A stretch of 64,000 nt of DNA from Pythium myriotylum (lineage: Eukaryota > Oomycota > Peronosporomycetes > Pythiales > Pythiaceae). The position numbers and the translations under genes are program-made. Location: contig JALJCQ010000030.1 of NCBI GenBank assembly GCA_023091665.1, positions 2,792,501-2,856,500 of the forward strand, written 5' to 3'. The notes under the pieces were generated by a model. It was not told where the DNA came from, did not search any database, and saw only the letters and a program-made list of their open reading frames with translations. Each line of letters opens with the position of its first letter. Within the stretch, counting starts at the first letter, position 1. This document shows positions 18,760 to 27,501 of the stretch, piece after piece.

Positions 18760-20367
18760 TTAGTGGCGCAGCGCATGATCCGAGAAACTCGTCGGGTTGA
18801 TCTGCACCGTCAGCGTCAGTCCACCATCCTTATTCTCCGGAACCCACGTGAGGAAAGAGCCACCGCCAGTACCCGGGAGGCCCAGGAAGCCCGGGCGCCA
18901 GCGGTCCAAGTAGAGCGTCTTGCCCTGGAACTCGGACAGCGGCTTCGTCCACTCAACGGTCTCACCCTTCTTGACAGGCACTTCGTAGAGCTTCTGACCG
19001 CCGGACATGACGTTGACGCGGACGTCTTTGTCGTCGACGCTCTTGAATGTGATTCGGAGTTGTCCGTCGCCTTGGGCCACCCAGTTGCCGGTGCTGCCGC
19101 GGAAGGCTTTCTCGACTGTTGAGAGACCGAGAGCCTGCTCGGCCGTGCCGCTGCTAATCTGGCCAACGTAGATGGTTGGACCGCAAATCGGCTGGACAAA
19201 ATCCTTAGCCATCTTGGCGAGGCCCGTGGGGTCGAAGAGTGCGAGGGCATCAAGTCCCATGTTGGCGATCGTGAGAGCGTACTTGTCGGCCGAGACTGGC
19301 TGACCGTCCTGGCTCGAAGCTTCGACGATGCGATCGATGATCACGTGGATCGACTTGAGGATCTGGTCGCGGTCCTTAAATCCATCCGGGGCGTTCGCGG
19401 CAAAGCAGCCGAGCGTGGCATCCGGAAGGTCCTTGAGCACAAGGTCTGAGTTAAGCACGGCGAACTTGAGCACATCGACCGTGCTGCTCGGGTTTTGGTT
19501 CTTGAGGTCCGTGACCGCAGCGATGATCTTGTCGATGACCGACTTAATCTGGCTACCGCAAGTTACTCCTGTAGCAACGAGCTTCTTGAGCGTGTCCTCA
19601 TCGCTCGGCGTGAGAGATGAGACCGACTTGATGCCGAGGTCGGACGTGAACTTGAGGAACGAGTCTGGAGTGAGGATGTTGACGCCACTCGATTGGCTGT
19701 CCAGGACCTTTCCTAAGATCGTCTTCACGGTGTTCACGATCTCAGCCGTCTGGTTGAGTCCCGACGGTGCAGGCAGACCGAGACACGTGGACGTAGCGAT
19801 CGGCAGATCGTACACCGCGAAGTCAGTCTTGGACAGGAGGTACGTGAGCTGGTCCTTGGTCGTGTCGACGTTACCACCGGCCTCGACCTCCTTGATGAAG
19901 CCGACAATGTTGCTGACTGCCGAGAAGAGCTGCTGTCCGCACTTGACGCCCTGCTGGACGCCTTTGGATGCGCTCGAGAGCTCGCCAAAGACGCCGGAGT
20001 TGGCGGCGTTAAGGACACCCGTGACGACCGATCCGGCCTTGCGCAGGATGGCAAGACCGCAGTCTTCGTTCTGCGGGATGCACTCGAGGCCGCACTCGAC
20101 CGGATACTCGATTGGGCACTGCGTCCAGCACGTGGCGACCTTGTCAAAGTTGTAACCGGCGCCGCACTTCTTGGTGGTCGTGATGTAGCTCTTACGGTAG
20201 CACGCCTGGCTAGTGGGCTTGCCCTTGATCGGTCCGACCCAGTTGGGCAGCGAGGAATCCGACTGCGTGGTTGTCTTGACGTCCGGAAGCGCCGCATTCT
20301 GCGCGTATACGGCGTCGCTCGCGAGGAGCGCCGCGAGGGCAACGCCCAGCACTTGGATCTTGACCAT
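18760..20367 (-). CDS. Secreted PNWVGP/CYRK-family protein
   Basis: A single exon of 535 residues from the ATG at 20367. An in-frame start at 20481 is rejected because it lies upstream of the initiator and the encoded MVKIQVLGVALAALLASDAV signal peptide would not be N-terminal. PNWVGP begins at residue 41. All 12 conserved Cys are present: seven in the head (ACYRK to EDC), VKCGQ to STC, VTCGS to LGC, and PICGP. The last 110 residues are almost identical to the 14213-15823 gene, whereas the N-terminal three-quarters differ. It is the rightmost of three tandem minus-strand members. On its right a 2.4-kb intergenic region separates it from the divergent member at 22729. Function unknown; secreted. 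Confidence 0.88.
   Translation of the reverse strand: MVKIQVLGVALAALLASDAVYAQNAALPDVKTTTQSDSSLPNWVGPIKGKPTSQACYRKSYITTTKKCGAGYNFDKVATCWTQCPIEYPVECGLECIPQNEDCGLAILRKAGSVVTGVLNAANSGVFGELSSASKGVQQGVKCGQQLFSAVSNIVGFIKEVEAGGNVDTTKDQLTYLLSKTDFAVYDLPIATSTCLGLPAPSGLNQTAEIVNTVKTILGKVLDSQSSGVNILTPDSFLKFTSDLGIKSVSSLTPSDEDTLKKLVATGVTCGSQIKSVIDKIIAAVTDLKNQNPSSTVDVLKFAVLNSDLVLKDLPDATLGCFAANAPDGFKDRDQILKSIHVIIDRIVEASSQDGQPVSADKYALTIANMGLDALALFDPTGLAKMAKDFVQPICGPTIYVGQISSGTAEQALGLSTVEKAFRGSTGNWVAQGDGQLRITFKSVDDKDVRVNVMSGGQKLYEVPVKKGETVEWTKPLSEFQGKTLYLDRWRPGFLGLPGTGGGSFLTWVPENKDGGLTLTVQINPTSFSDHALRH
18779..19112 (-). repeat. Gene-conversion-like tract shared with 14232-14565
   Basis: Partner of 14232-14565: about 334 bp with six differences seen, flanked on the upstream coding side by sharply lower similarity. 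Direction of conversion cannot be told from two copies. Confidence 0.85.
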
Positions 20368-20422
20368 GGGGAATCGAGTGAGACGTGGAGGTACCTCGGT
20401 GGTGAGGTGGGGTGGTTCTCTT

Positions 20423-20438
20423 CCAATTGGAAAGTGAG
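20423..20438 (-). promoter_or_regulatory. Oomycete-type initiator TCACTTT plus flank
   Basis: The minus strand reads CTCACTTTCCAATTGG: exact TCAYTYY followed by CAATTG in the CAWTTT position. It is 56-71 nt upstream of the ATG at 20367. Confidence 0.6.
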
Positions 20439-21454
20439 ACTGTGAGGGCTTCTCGGTGTCGGGTGGGAGGCTCCCGCTCACGCAGTGGATGAGAGCGGCG
20501 GGTTCTGCTCGCCCAGATGGCAGGTCGTTGCTGAGTCCGTGGGCTCCATCATGGCACTTTCAGATGAGACTCAACGAACGTCCGCGGCCCACTAACGCAC
20601 TGACTGGAAGTCACTGTACACTCGAGGGAGATGGACCACCACTTACAAACGGACAGCACTCGGGACGATGAAATGGGAGGTCTCCCGCTGTCATGGACGG
20701 TTTATGTGCAAGTCCCCTATCCGAGATGATCTGCTGGTTGGGCCATGATCAGTCACAAGAGCCAGAGAGCGTCAGGAAGGGCGAACATTGGCGAAAGCCA
20801 GGGCTCGGATCTGTGTCCGTGCTCGCTAATCGAGACCTGAACTTTCACCGCCGAACTGAAGCAGAGATTGCAAAAGGGCTCCGAATGGCCGATCGAATCT
20901 GTCTGCCTTCGTGCATCCACTGGTCACGCCAACTGTTACCTGGTTTCACAAGCCGGCAAAGTAGCCTTGAGGCTACGAGGAATGCCGCATTACGGGCGTG
21001 AGATCTGAGAAGGAATTTGGACCCACACAGAGACAGACACGATCTCTCTGCCAAATATAGATCGCATAGTCGCCAAGACGAGACTGCACGGAGCCTTCCT
21101 ACCCGACCATGAGCGCGGAAGTGTAACATCCGCCTGTCGCTCAGTCTCCAAGTTGCGGTGCAGGAATCGGTACCGCAGCGCGAATAAGAAGTGCAGACGC
21201 TGAGACAATATCGCACACGAGGTGGTGCTCGGATGGACCTTTCGGTCCTAATGCGAAGCGGTAGGGTACCGTCCAAAATGGCCCACGCCGAGAAATCCGC
21301 CAAGCGAGCTCGAGCTATGACGCTTCCTCGTCACCTCCAAACAGGCAGCTTGCCAGCCTGCCTGTGGCTCGGACTGAACATGTGTGAGGTTAGATTACTA
21401 CCACGCCTTAATCAGAAGTTTGCAATCCACCTCAGTATTCGACTTCCCCTTTGG

Positions 21455-21562
21455 AATGCAGTGGATTCGACCCATCCAGCATATGACTTCTCCCGAGTTG
21501 AGAGGAGAACTTCTCTCAAGTTGAGAGAAGTCAGATGCTGGGTGTGTCGAATCCACTGCATT
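21455..21562. repeat. Foldback repeat with 38-bp arms
   Basis: The arms 21455-21492 and 21525-21562 are inverted copies with three mismatches (core GCAGTGGATTCGAC). The 32-bp centre is rich in GTTGAGAG/CTCTC and can itself pair. It could be a small foldback/MITE-like element or a structured RNA or DNA site. Confidence 0.8.
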
Positions 21563-21665
21563 ATATACGGTTGAGAGTCTCAACTGTATATAATGGTACT
21601 GTACATCAGCCCGCTGCTCATTCGGCGATGAGCAGCGTCTAGTCTGCTCCATCGTCGAGCAGACT
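21560..21665. repeat. Three further consecutive hairpins
   Basis: A near-perfect 35-bp palindrome (arms 21560-21576 and 21578-21594, one mismatch) is followed by a perfect hairpin at 21612-21637 (arm CGCTGCTCAT, 6-nt loop). Another perfect hairpin lies at 21641-21665 (arm AGTCTGCTC, 7-nt loop). With the preceding foldback they form four adjacent stem-loops. Confidence 0.8.
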
Positions 21666-22090
21666 GGGCGAATACCTCGAAGATGGGGCTGCTCCCACGT
21701 CGAAGTGTGTGAACTGCATTCGAGGACATGGAACCGTTTTTGACGATTGGAAGGAGGGACACGAGGCACCATAGCAGCCTTAGCAACTGAATTTGTTGCG
21801 GCAATGACCCGTGGTAGCTATGGTCTCCATTTCGATCACGCGCAGTCTCTTATTCGATCTTCGCTCAACTACTATACTGGTAATAATACTCGGACCGCCA
21901 TAGGTTACAGACTCTGTACAGGACTCAAGGCTCTGTACGACAGATCTCTCTCCATACTTATATCCAACTGAAGGGCTCCCAAGCACCACACTCAGATACA
22001 CTTTACTTTGGTTCTTGACTTGCTCACAATACTCAACCAAACGGATTGAGTGATTATGGTGTCCGGAAGGGCCTTCATCGAAGCTCCTCT

Positions 22091-22103
22091 CCCCCCCCCC
22101 CCC
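22091..22103. repeat. Homopolymer C13
   Basis: A run of 13 C in the intergenic region; length is prone to sequencing error and polymorphism. Confidence 0.9.
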
Positions 22104-22674
22104 GTTGTGCTGAGGAGGGCGACAGATGCAATCAATCTGTGAGAACAAGTGGATCCCTTTTGCCAATACGTTGAGCAGCTATTGGGGTTGTCATCTGGGC
22201 GTAAAAGATTCGAACGCGCAATGAGTCCATCTCTCGCGTAGAAGACCGACGGGGAACTCGAGATTCCAACCAACTCCTAACTCCTAAAGCCTCGGCTGGC
22301 GTGTCTGTTCACATAACCTTGTAATCCATAGGCATGTTCCCACGCACGTCCGAGAGCTTTGCTCTTTGCTCTTCTGAGCTTCAACTGAACAGTATCTCGA
22401 GGGCCGATTACTCAAAGATCGCTTCACCCTGCAGAAGATCGGAGCCCACCCTGTAATCAGATACCCTGACGTCGACGCTCTTTTTATGTGCCATTAATGA
22501 GCCATCAAGCGGAAACACCGAGGAAAAGATTCTTCAAGAAGATTGAATCGATTTGCAGAGCACTGGGTCTCCCTCCAGCGACAATGTCTAGTCAACGAGG
22601 AGGTCATCATCCGAACAATCGATTCCACCGCCTTCGACGAGTGGGTGGACTTGATCGACTCTCGGAAACACATC

Positions 22675-22690
22675 GGCCATTCTCGAATTC
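22675..22690 (+). promoter_or_regulatory. Initiator-like CCATTCT
   Basis: GGCCATTCTCGAATTC matches TCAYTYY at six of seven positions, followed by an AATT flank, 39-54 nt upstream of the ATG at 22729. It argues against the in-frame ATG at 22543. Confidence 0.45.
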
Positions 22691-22728
22691 GTTCGACGCC
22701 AAGCAAGTCTCGAGTACCAGCCTCTGCC

Positions 22729-24258
22729 ATGGTCAAGATCGTCGCCGCCGGCCTCGCCTCCCTCGCCTTTGCGAGTCACTCGCTTGTCGCGGCCCAAACC
22801 TCGCCGTTGCCCAACTGGGTGGGCCCTAAGATTGGCAAGCCGATCGACACGGCGTGCTACCGCAAGACCATCCTCACCAAGAGCTGCCCGGTCGGCTACA
22901 AGTTTGATAACGTGGCGACGTGCTGGGCGCAGTGCCCCCTCGAGTACCCAGTTGAGTGTGGCATGGAGTGTATCCCGCAGAACGAGGATTGCACCCTTGA
23001 GATTGTCAAGAAGGTGAGTGTGGTCGCTGAGGCGGCCCTCAAACTTGCCGGCACCGGAGTCTTTGGCCAGCTCTCAGCCGCGTCCAAGGGCGTCCAGCAG
23101 GGTCTTGCGTGTGGCTCGCAACTTTTCTCAATCGTGAAGAAGCTCGTCGACTATGCCGCAGAATTGCGTGCTCAGTTCCCGCAGACCACGCAGGAACAGC
23201 TTCTCTATTTCCTCTCCAAGTCGGACCTGGCTGTCTACGACCTCCCGATTGCTATCACGACTTGCGTGGGATTGCCCACCCCGACAGGTCTCGACACGGC
23301 CGCACAAGTCATCAAGGTGATCAAGGACATCTTGACCCAGGTGCTGTCCTCGGGTACCTCAATTCTGAAGCCGCAGAACTTCGTTGCGCTCACAAACCAG
23401 ATCACGGCAGGCGCGTCGGTCGGCGCGCTCACTGACGCCGAGATCGAGAAGCTCAAGCAGCTTATCGGCGCAGGCCAGACGTGCGGTGCGCAGCTCAAGA
23501 CCGTCATCGACCGCATCTCGCTCGCAGTACAGGACATCAAGAAGACCAACCCGACCGCCTCTGTTGATCTTATTCGCTTCGTTGTGAGCAACTCGGACCT
23601 GCTGCTCAAGGACCTCCCGGCTGCCACGAATGAGTGCATCTCAAACACCGCATTTGACTCTTTCCGCACGCGTGACGACATCCGTAAGACTATCCAGATC
23701 ATTGTTGACCGCGTTATCGACGCTTCCAGCCAGAACGGCAATCCAGTGCCCGTGGAGAACTACGTCATCACGATCGCGAACCTCGGTCTTGACGCCATCT
23801 CGCTCCTCGATCCCACCGGCATCGCTAACTTGGCCAAGGAGTACATCCAGCCGATCTGCGGGCCGACCTCAGTGCTCGGCGAGATTGACGACGGCCCGGC
23901 TGTGCTCGCGCTCGGCCTCCGCTCCATGGGCAAGGCCTTTGAGGGTAGCCACGGCGAGTGGAAGAAGAACGGTGACGGCTCGGTCAAAATCTACTTCGAG
24001 AGCACTGACGACCAGGATGTCGAGGTCAACATCCTCTCGGGTGGCTCCCAGATCGCCAAGGTCCCAGTCAAGAAGGGCCAGAACGTCACCTGGACCTCGA
24101 CGGTCGCGGCGCTCCAGGACAAGACCCTCTACTTCGACCGTTGGCGCCCGGGCTTCTTCGGCATCCCAGGCACGGGTGGAGGCTCGCTCCTGCTCTGGGC
24201 TCCGCACGCCTCGACCGGTGGCAGCCTCGAGCTCCACGCCAAGCTCAGCATTTCGTAA
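22729..24258 (+). CDS. Secreted PNWVGP/CYRK-family protein (most divergent member)
   Basis: A single exon of 509 residues from the ATG at 22729. A longer in-frame start at 22543 lies upstream of the initiator and would precede the signal peptide MVKIVAAGLASLAFASHSLV. PNWVGP starts at residue 28, the shortest linker in the cluster. All 12 Cys positions are kept, with KSCPVG in place of KKCGAG in the head. The two helical repeats run LACGS to TTC and QTCGA to NEC. The C-terminal region keeps YFDRWRPGFFGIPGTGG but ends ELHAKLSIS, lacking the usual QINPTSF tail. It is divergently oriented from the three minus-strand members. The codon pattern is strongly GC3-biased like the rest of the family. 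Confidence 0.88.
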   Translation: MVKIVAAGLASLAFASHSLVAAQTSPLPNWVGPKIGKPIDTACYRKTILTKSCPVGYKFDNVATCWAQCPLEYPVECGMECIPQNEDCTLEIVKKVSVVAEAALKLAGTGVFGQLSAASKGVQQGLACGSQLFSIVKKLVDYAAELRAQFPQTTQEQLLYFLSKSDLAVYDLPIAITTCVGLPTPTGLDTAAQVIKVIKDILTQVLSSGTSILKPQNFVALTNQITAGASVGALTDAEIEKLKQLIGAGQTCGAQLKTVIDRISLAVQDIKKTNPTASVDLIRFVVSNSDLLLKDLPAATNECISNTAFDSFRTRDDIRKTIQIIVDRVIDASSQNGNPVPVENYVITIANLGLDAISLLDPTGIANLAKEYIQPICGPTSVLGEIDDGPAVLALGLRSMGKAFEGSHGEWKKNGDGSVKIYFESTDDQDVEVNILSGGSQIAKVPVKKGQNVTWTSTVAALQDKTLYFDRWRPGFFGIPGTGGGSLLLWAPHASTGGSLELHAKLSIS

Positions 24259-24330
24259 ACAGTGTTTTGCTTGAACTCTGTTCATCGTGGCGTAAAGGTG
24301 TGATTAGGCATTTTTATGGATTTGCTTTTA

Positions 24331-24373
24331 TTACCGTAGGTAAATTTATTACCGTTTATTTGTTTGTTACCGT
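24331..24373. repeat. Three TTACCGT motifs at exact 18-bp spacing
   Basis: TTACCGT occurs at 24331, 24349 and 24367. The first lies in a palindrome (TTACCGTAGGTAA). They sit just upstream of the initiator of the TPR gene and could be a phased regulator-binding site. Confidence 0.7.
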
Positions 24374-24394
24374 AAATCTTTGCCAAGCTGAAGG

Positions 24395-24408
24395 GTCATT
24401 CGACAAAA
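24395..24408 (+). promoter_or_regulatory. Initiator-like TCATTCG at the TPR gene start
   Basis: GTCATTCGACAAAA matches the initiator at six of seven positions with a CAAAA flank, only about 12 nt before the ATG at 24408, implying a very short leader. Confidence 0.45.
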
Positions 24409-26153
24409 TGAACAGCTCTTACGAGGCGTGGGCTCGCTACGACGTTGACGACGCGCTTGAGCGCATCGACGCGCAAGAGCAACAGGAACAGCTCGTGAGA
24501 CAGAAGCAGCGCAAGGTCGTAGAGAAGCGGCACGCGGAGGAGTCGATATCGAGAGATGCCGAGCAGTCCGCCGAGGTGCTGGCCGCCCACGCGGCTGTCG
24601 CGGCTCTGAAAGCTAAAGGCCGCCACCGCGGCAAGAAGACCGAGGATGGAGAGAAAGACGGGGAGCGAGGAAAAGAGCCGGGAATGGGTTTGGGTGGAGC
24701 AGACCGGTTGCAGAAAGTCGCCGAACTCATGAAGCGAAAACACGAACTGATCCAAGAGACTATGGAGGCTAGACGTCGCGGGGACGAACTTGCTCAAACG
24801 GCGAACTGGGACGCAGCATTGGAAGCGTACAAGCAAGGACTGAAGAGTGCGAAGGCACTCTTAGTGCTCGCACCGGAGTTGAAGAATGTACCAAGTCTTC
24901 AGAACAAGGACTCAAACTCTGGTGAATGTGATGGGAACCAGCAAGATGATTCGCAGGCAAAGATTGCCTCGAGTCACAGTTGCAGTACTAACCATGAGCA
25001 CGAGCGACAAAATTGCAAATGTGAATCCAAGCGTCACGTGGAAGTATTTGAGAAACCACCTCAGAAAGATGACCTCGAAGCAGTCGCAACAATGTTTCTG
25101 AAAGATTGCTATCTCGGCGTTGGAAGGTGTGAGATGGGTCTCCAGCACTATGCTGCAGGATCAGAGGCGTTTAAAGAAGTTCTTCTGCGAGACCAGAGCC
25201 ACATGCTTGCGTGGCTGCAGCGAGGCAGGGCGTTTGAGCAAATGGGTAGGACTTTCGCTTGCGTGGAGAGGAGAGGACGCAGTGGATGACAATGAATGGT
25301 TCTAGACTCCCCACTCCTCGCATGGTTACATTACACACGAGTAACGAGCTTGGTATGAGTGGTCTTTATCAGGAACTTAGTAACCATTTAACAGAAGTGT
25401 GGGCAATCGCGCAGGACTCAGGTTTCGAAGATGCACAAGAAAAGGAAGTCGATATCAAACATGCGATCCTCGACGAGGAGACCACCGATTCTAGTAGGTC
25501 TACTGCGCTTACTCCTGTTCTCTTCTGGGAATCTAAATTCCGTGTCGTAAGATACTTGCCGAAGTCTAGACCCTGCAACCTCGTTGAAGGATGCACTGTT
25601 GCAAATCAAGCTCTGTCTAGATGCGGCAAATGTGATGATGATTGAGGGGTTCTTCGACTATGCCGCACAAAAGTATGAGGCAGCACTGAGACACCTTGCC
25701 GCAACAAGTGAGTTCGCTAATATGACACCACGTCATCATGCTCTCGTTAGCAAGGTATGGTATAGCACGGATGACTGTTGCCCGAGCTCTTGAACACACT
25801 CTGTACATCATTAGTTGAAAGTTACCTGCCATCTAAATATCGCAAGTTGTCTTCTGGAAACGAAGAAGCAATACACGAAGGCTATAAGACACTGCGATCT
25901 TGCGCTCGAGGTTGAACCAGCCCACATTCTCGTGAATTTTCGCCTAGGACAAGTCCATCGAGCAATGCACTCGTATGAATCATCGCTGGGAGCATTTGAG
26001 ACCGCGCGCGCCCTGTTGCAAAATTCACCCTTGGGAGAGAGGACTTTGCAGCTAAAATCACTTGAGGACGAGATCGACAAATGCCAGTTTGATCGAGGTC
26101 AACATGACCTTGCGTATATTCGAGAGCAGCTCCAGCGAGAACGATCTGCGTAA
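24408..26153 (+). CDS. Five-exon TPR (tetratricopeptide repeat) protein
   Basis: Exons 24408-25245, 25306-25352, 25415-25493, 25570-25754 and 25815-26153 are joined by introns of 60, 62, 76 and 60 bp, giving 495 residues in one frame. The N-terminus (WARYDVDDALERID) is followed by a charged Gln/Glu/Lys-rich segment. TPR-like helices follow: QTANWDAALEAYKQGL, MGLQHYAAGSEAFKEVL, LAWLHYTRVTSL (created by splicing), FFDYAAQKYEAAL, KAIRHCDLALEVEP and FRLGQVHRAMHSYESS. TPR proteins act as protein-interaction scaffolds, often for HSP70/HSP90. The N-terminal motif faintly recalls SPAG1/RPAP3-type co-chaperones (low confidence). The convergent ENTH gene ends 33 bp away. Exon choice rests on GT/AG sites and recovery of TPR helices, so small exons 2-3 deserve transcript checks. 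Confidence 0.8.
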
Positions 26154-26186
26154 GCTCAATTTTGTTTCAATTAGACTCTAGGGGCG

Positions 26187-27296
26187 CTAGATTGTCGCAG
26201 TTAAGTGTTCAGACGCTCGAAACTGAGCGCTTTGTGTGCGATTTGACGATGAAGCTAGTGACTTCGGCCGCGAGCTCGTTGGAGAGAGGCTATCTAAACC
26301 AAGTGCTTCAAGACCGAGCAAATCCACGCTATCCGTAATAGTTTTGCTCTTCGTAGGCCCGTTGTTTCCGTCCTCTCCGAAGCTTCCAGAATAATTCTTG
26401 CGGTAGTTTATACCACACTCTAATGGTGATTGATAGCTGTGAACCGTCCTCACTTCCACATATTTCAGGGCATTGACGTGCTGGATTGTAGTTGGCGAGG
26501 CTGCTCGAGCACCTATTTCATTGGGCAGTGGGTCGTCAAAGAGGTCGTCAGGGTGAGTGACGATTTTGAGGCTGACATCATCGAACGTAGACTCCCGACA
26601 GGAAAAGTCTGTGTAAGGGGGTGGACGGAAACCCTCATTGGGTTGAAAGTGGAGTGCAGAGGACGACATGGCACGAAGCCCTCGATCAGAGAGTTTCTGG
26701 TGCATTCTTTCTGCTTCACGCCTCGCATGAAGCAGTTCGCGCTCATTCGAGATCAAGTGCAGGACCTCAGCCGCGGTCTTGCGCACTCCAGCTCCGACAT
26801 CAAGGTGTTGGCTGAATTTATATTGTTCGAACTCGTAGCGGTTGTAGTCCTCGGAGAGATTCTGCAGGAAGCATACCCGTGCCGAATCCTGACAGTCTTT
26901 AAGAACTTGAATCGCTCCGTTAATCAATAGATACAGAAGCAAGTTTAACGCCTGATTCACGCCATGGCGAGTCAATACCAACTAGTGCTCATGATATGTC
27001 TTTCGGTATACCTTCTTCATCAACGTGGGGTCGTGTTGATGATCTATGAGGATCTCCCAAATCCGCTCCATTATAAATGGGTAGTCGACGACGTTTCTTG
27101 TACGGGCGGCGAAGTCGTTCATGACTGCAGTGGGAATTGCAACGGCCATGCAGTTTTTTGGAGAGAACGATATGAAATCCTCGTCGAGCGAAAGGTGCAG
27201 GTCGAGCAAGACCTCAACGGGGTGCTTGGGCTCACCGTTGATGGCCTCTTTGACTTTGTCAACGAGCTCATTGATCGCTGCGCGGAAGCGATCCAT
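26187..27296 (-). CDS. ENTH-domain (epsin-like) adaptor
   Basis: Two exons on the minus strand, 27296-27012 and 26951-26187, with a 60-bp intron (GTATACC..AATCAG, phase 0) give 349 residues. Residues 40-180 match the epsin N-terminal homology domain: NDFAARTRNVVDYPFIMERIW, then KKALNLLLYLLINGA across the splice junction, then YKFSQHLDVGAGVRKTAAEVL. ENTH domains bind phosphoinositides and bend membrane at clathrin-coated sites. The C-terminal 170 residues are disordered, with adaptor-like peptides (DDLFDDPL, DLLGLEALGLDSL) that could contact clathrin or AP complexes. An in-frame TAA lies six codons upstream of the ATG, fixing the start unless another exon exists. It is divergent from NOL6 (205 bp between starts). 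Confidence 0.83.
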
Positions 27297-27422
27297 CACG
27301 CCACAAGCCGATTACTGGGGTATGATCTGGACTGCTTGGACGGGCTGAGACCATGAATAGCCTGCGCAGGGCTGCTTGGCTGGCATGGCTACATTTCCTC
27401 AAATAGTTCCTTTTCATGATTC

Positions 27423-27437
27423 GCTTCATTCTACTGT
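27423..27437 (+). promoter_or_regulatory. Initiator-like TTCATTCT upstream of NOL6
   Basis: GCTTCATTCTACTGT contains TCATTCT, an exact TCAYTYY. It is about 65-80 nt before the ATG at 27502. An out-of-frame ATG (27453) lies between and would open an overlapping upstream reading frame. Confidence 0.45.
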
Positions 27438-27501
27438 GAACGACACATTAAAATGAGCGAGCAAAGCCCTCGTTTTTGTGCCATCCTGTTATTGACTGGC
27501 G

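Larger units (their letters stand above)
20439..22674. other. Long intergenic region between divergent family genes
   Basis: About 2.2 kb without a supportable gene. It holds a run of strong inverted repeats (21455-21665) and a C13 tract (22091-22103), described separately. Short frames such as 20693-21001 or 21747-21971 show no family features. Confidence 0.5.
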
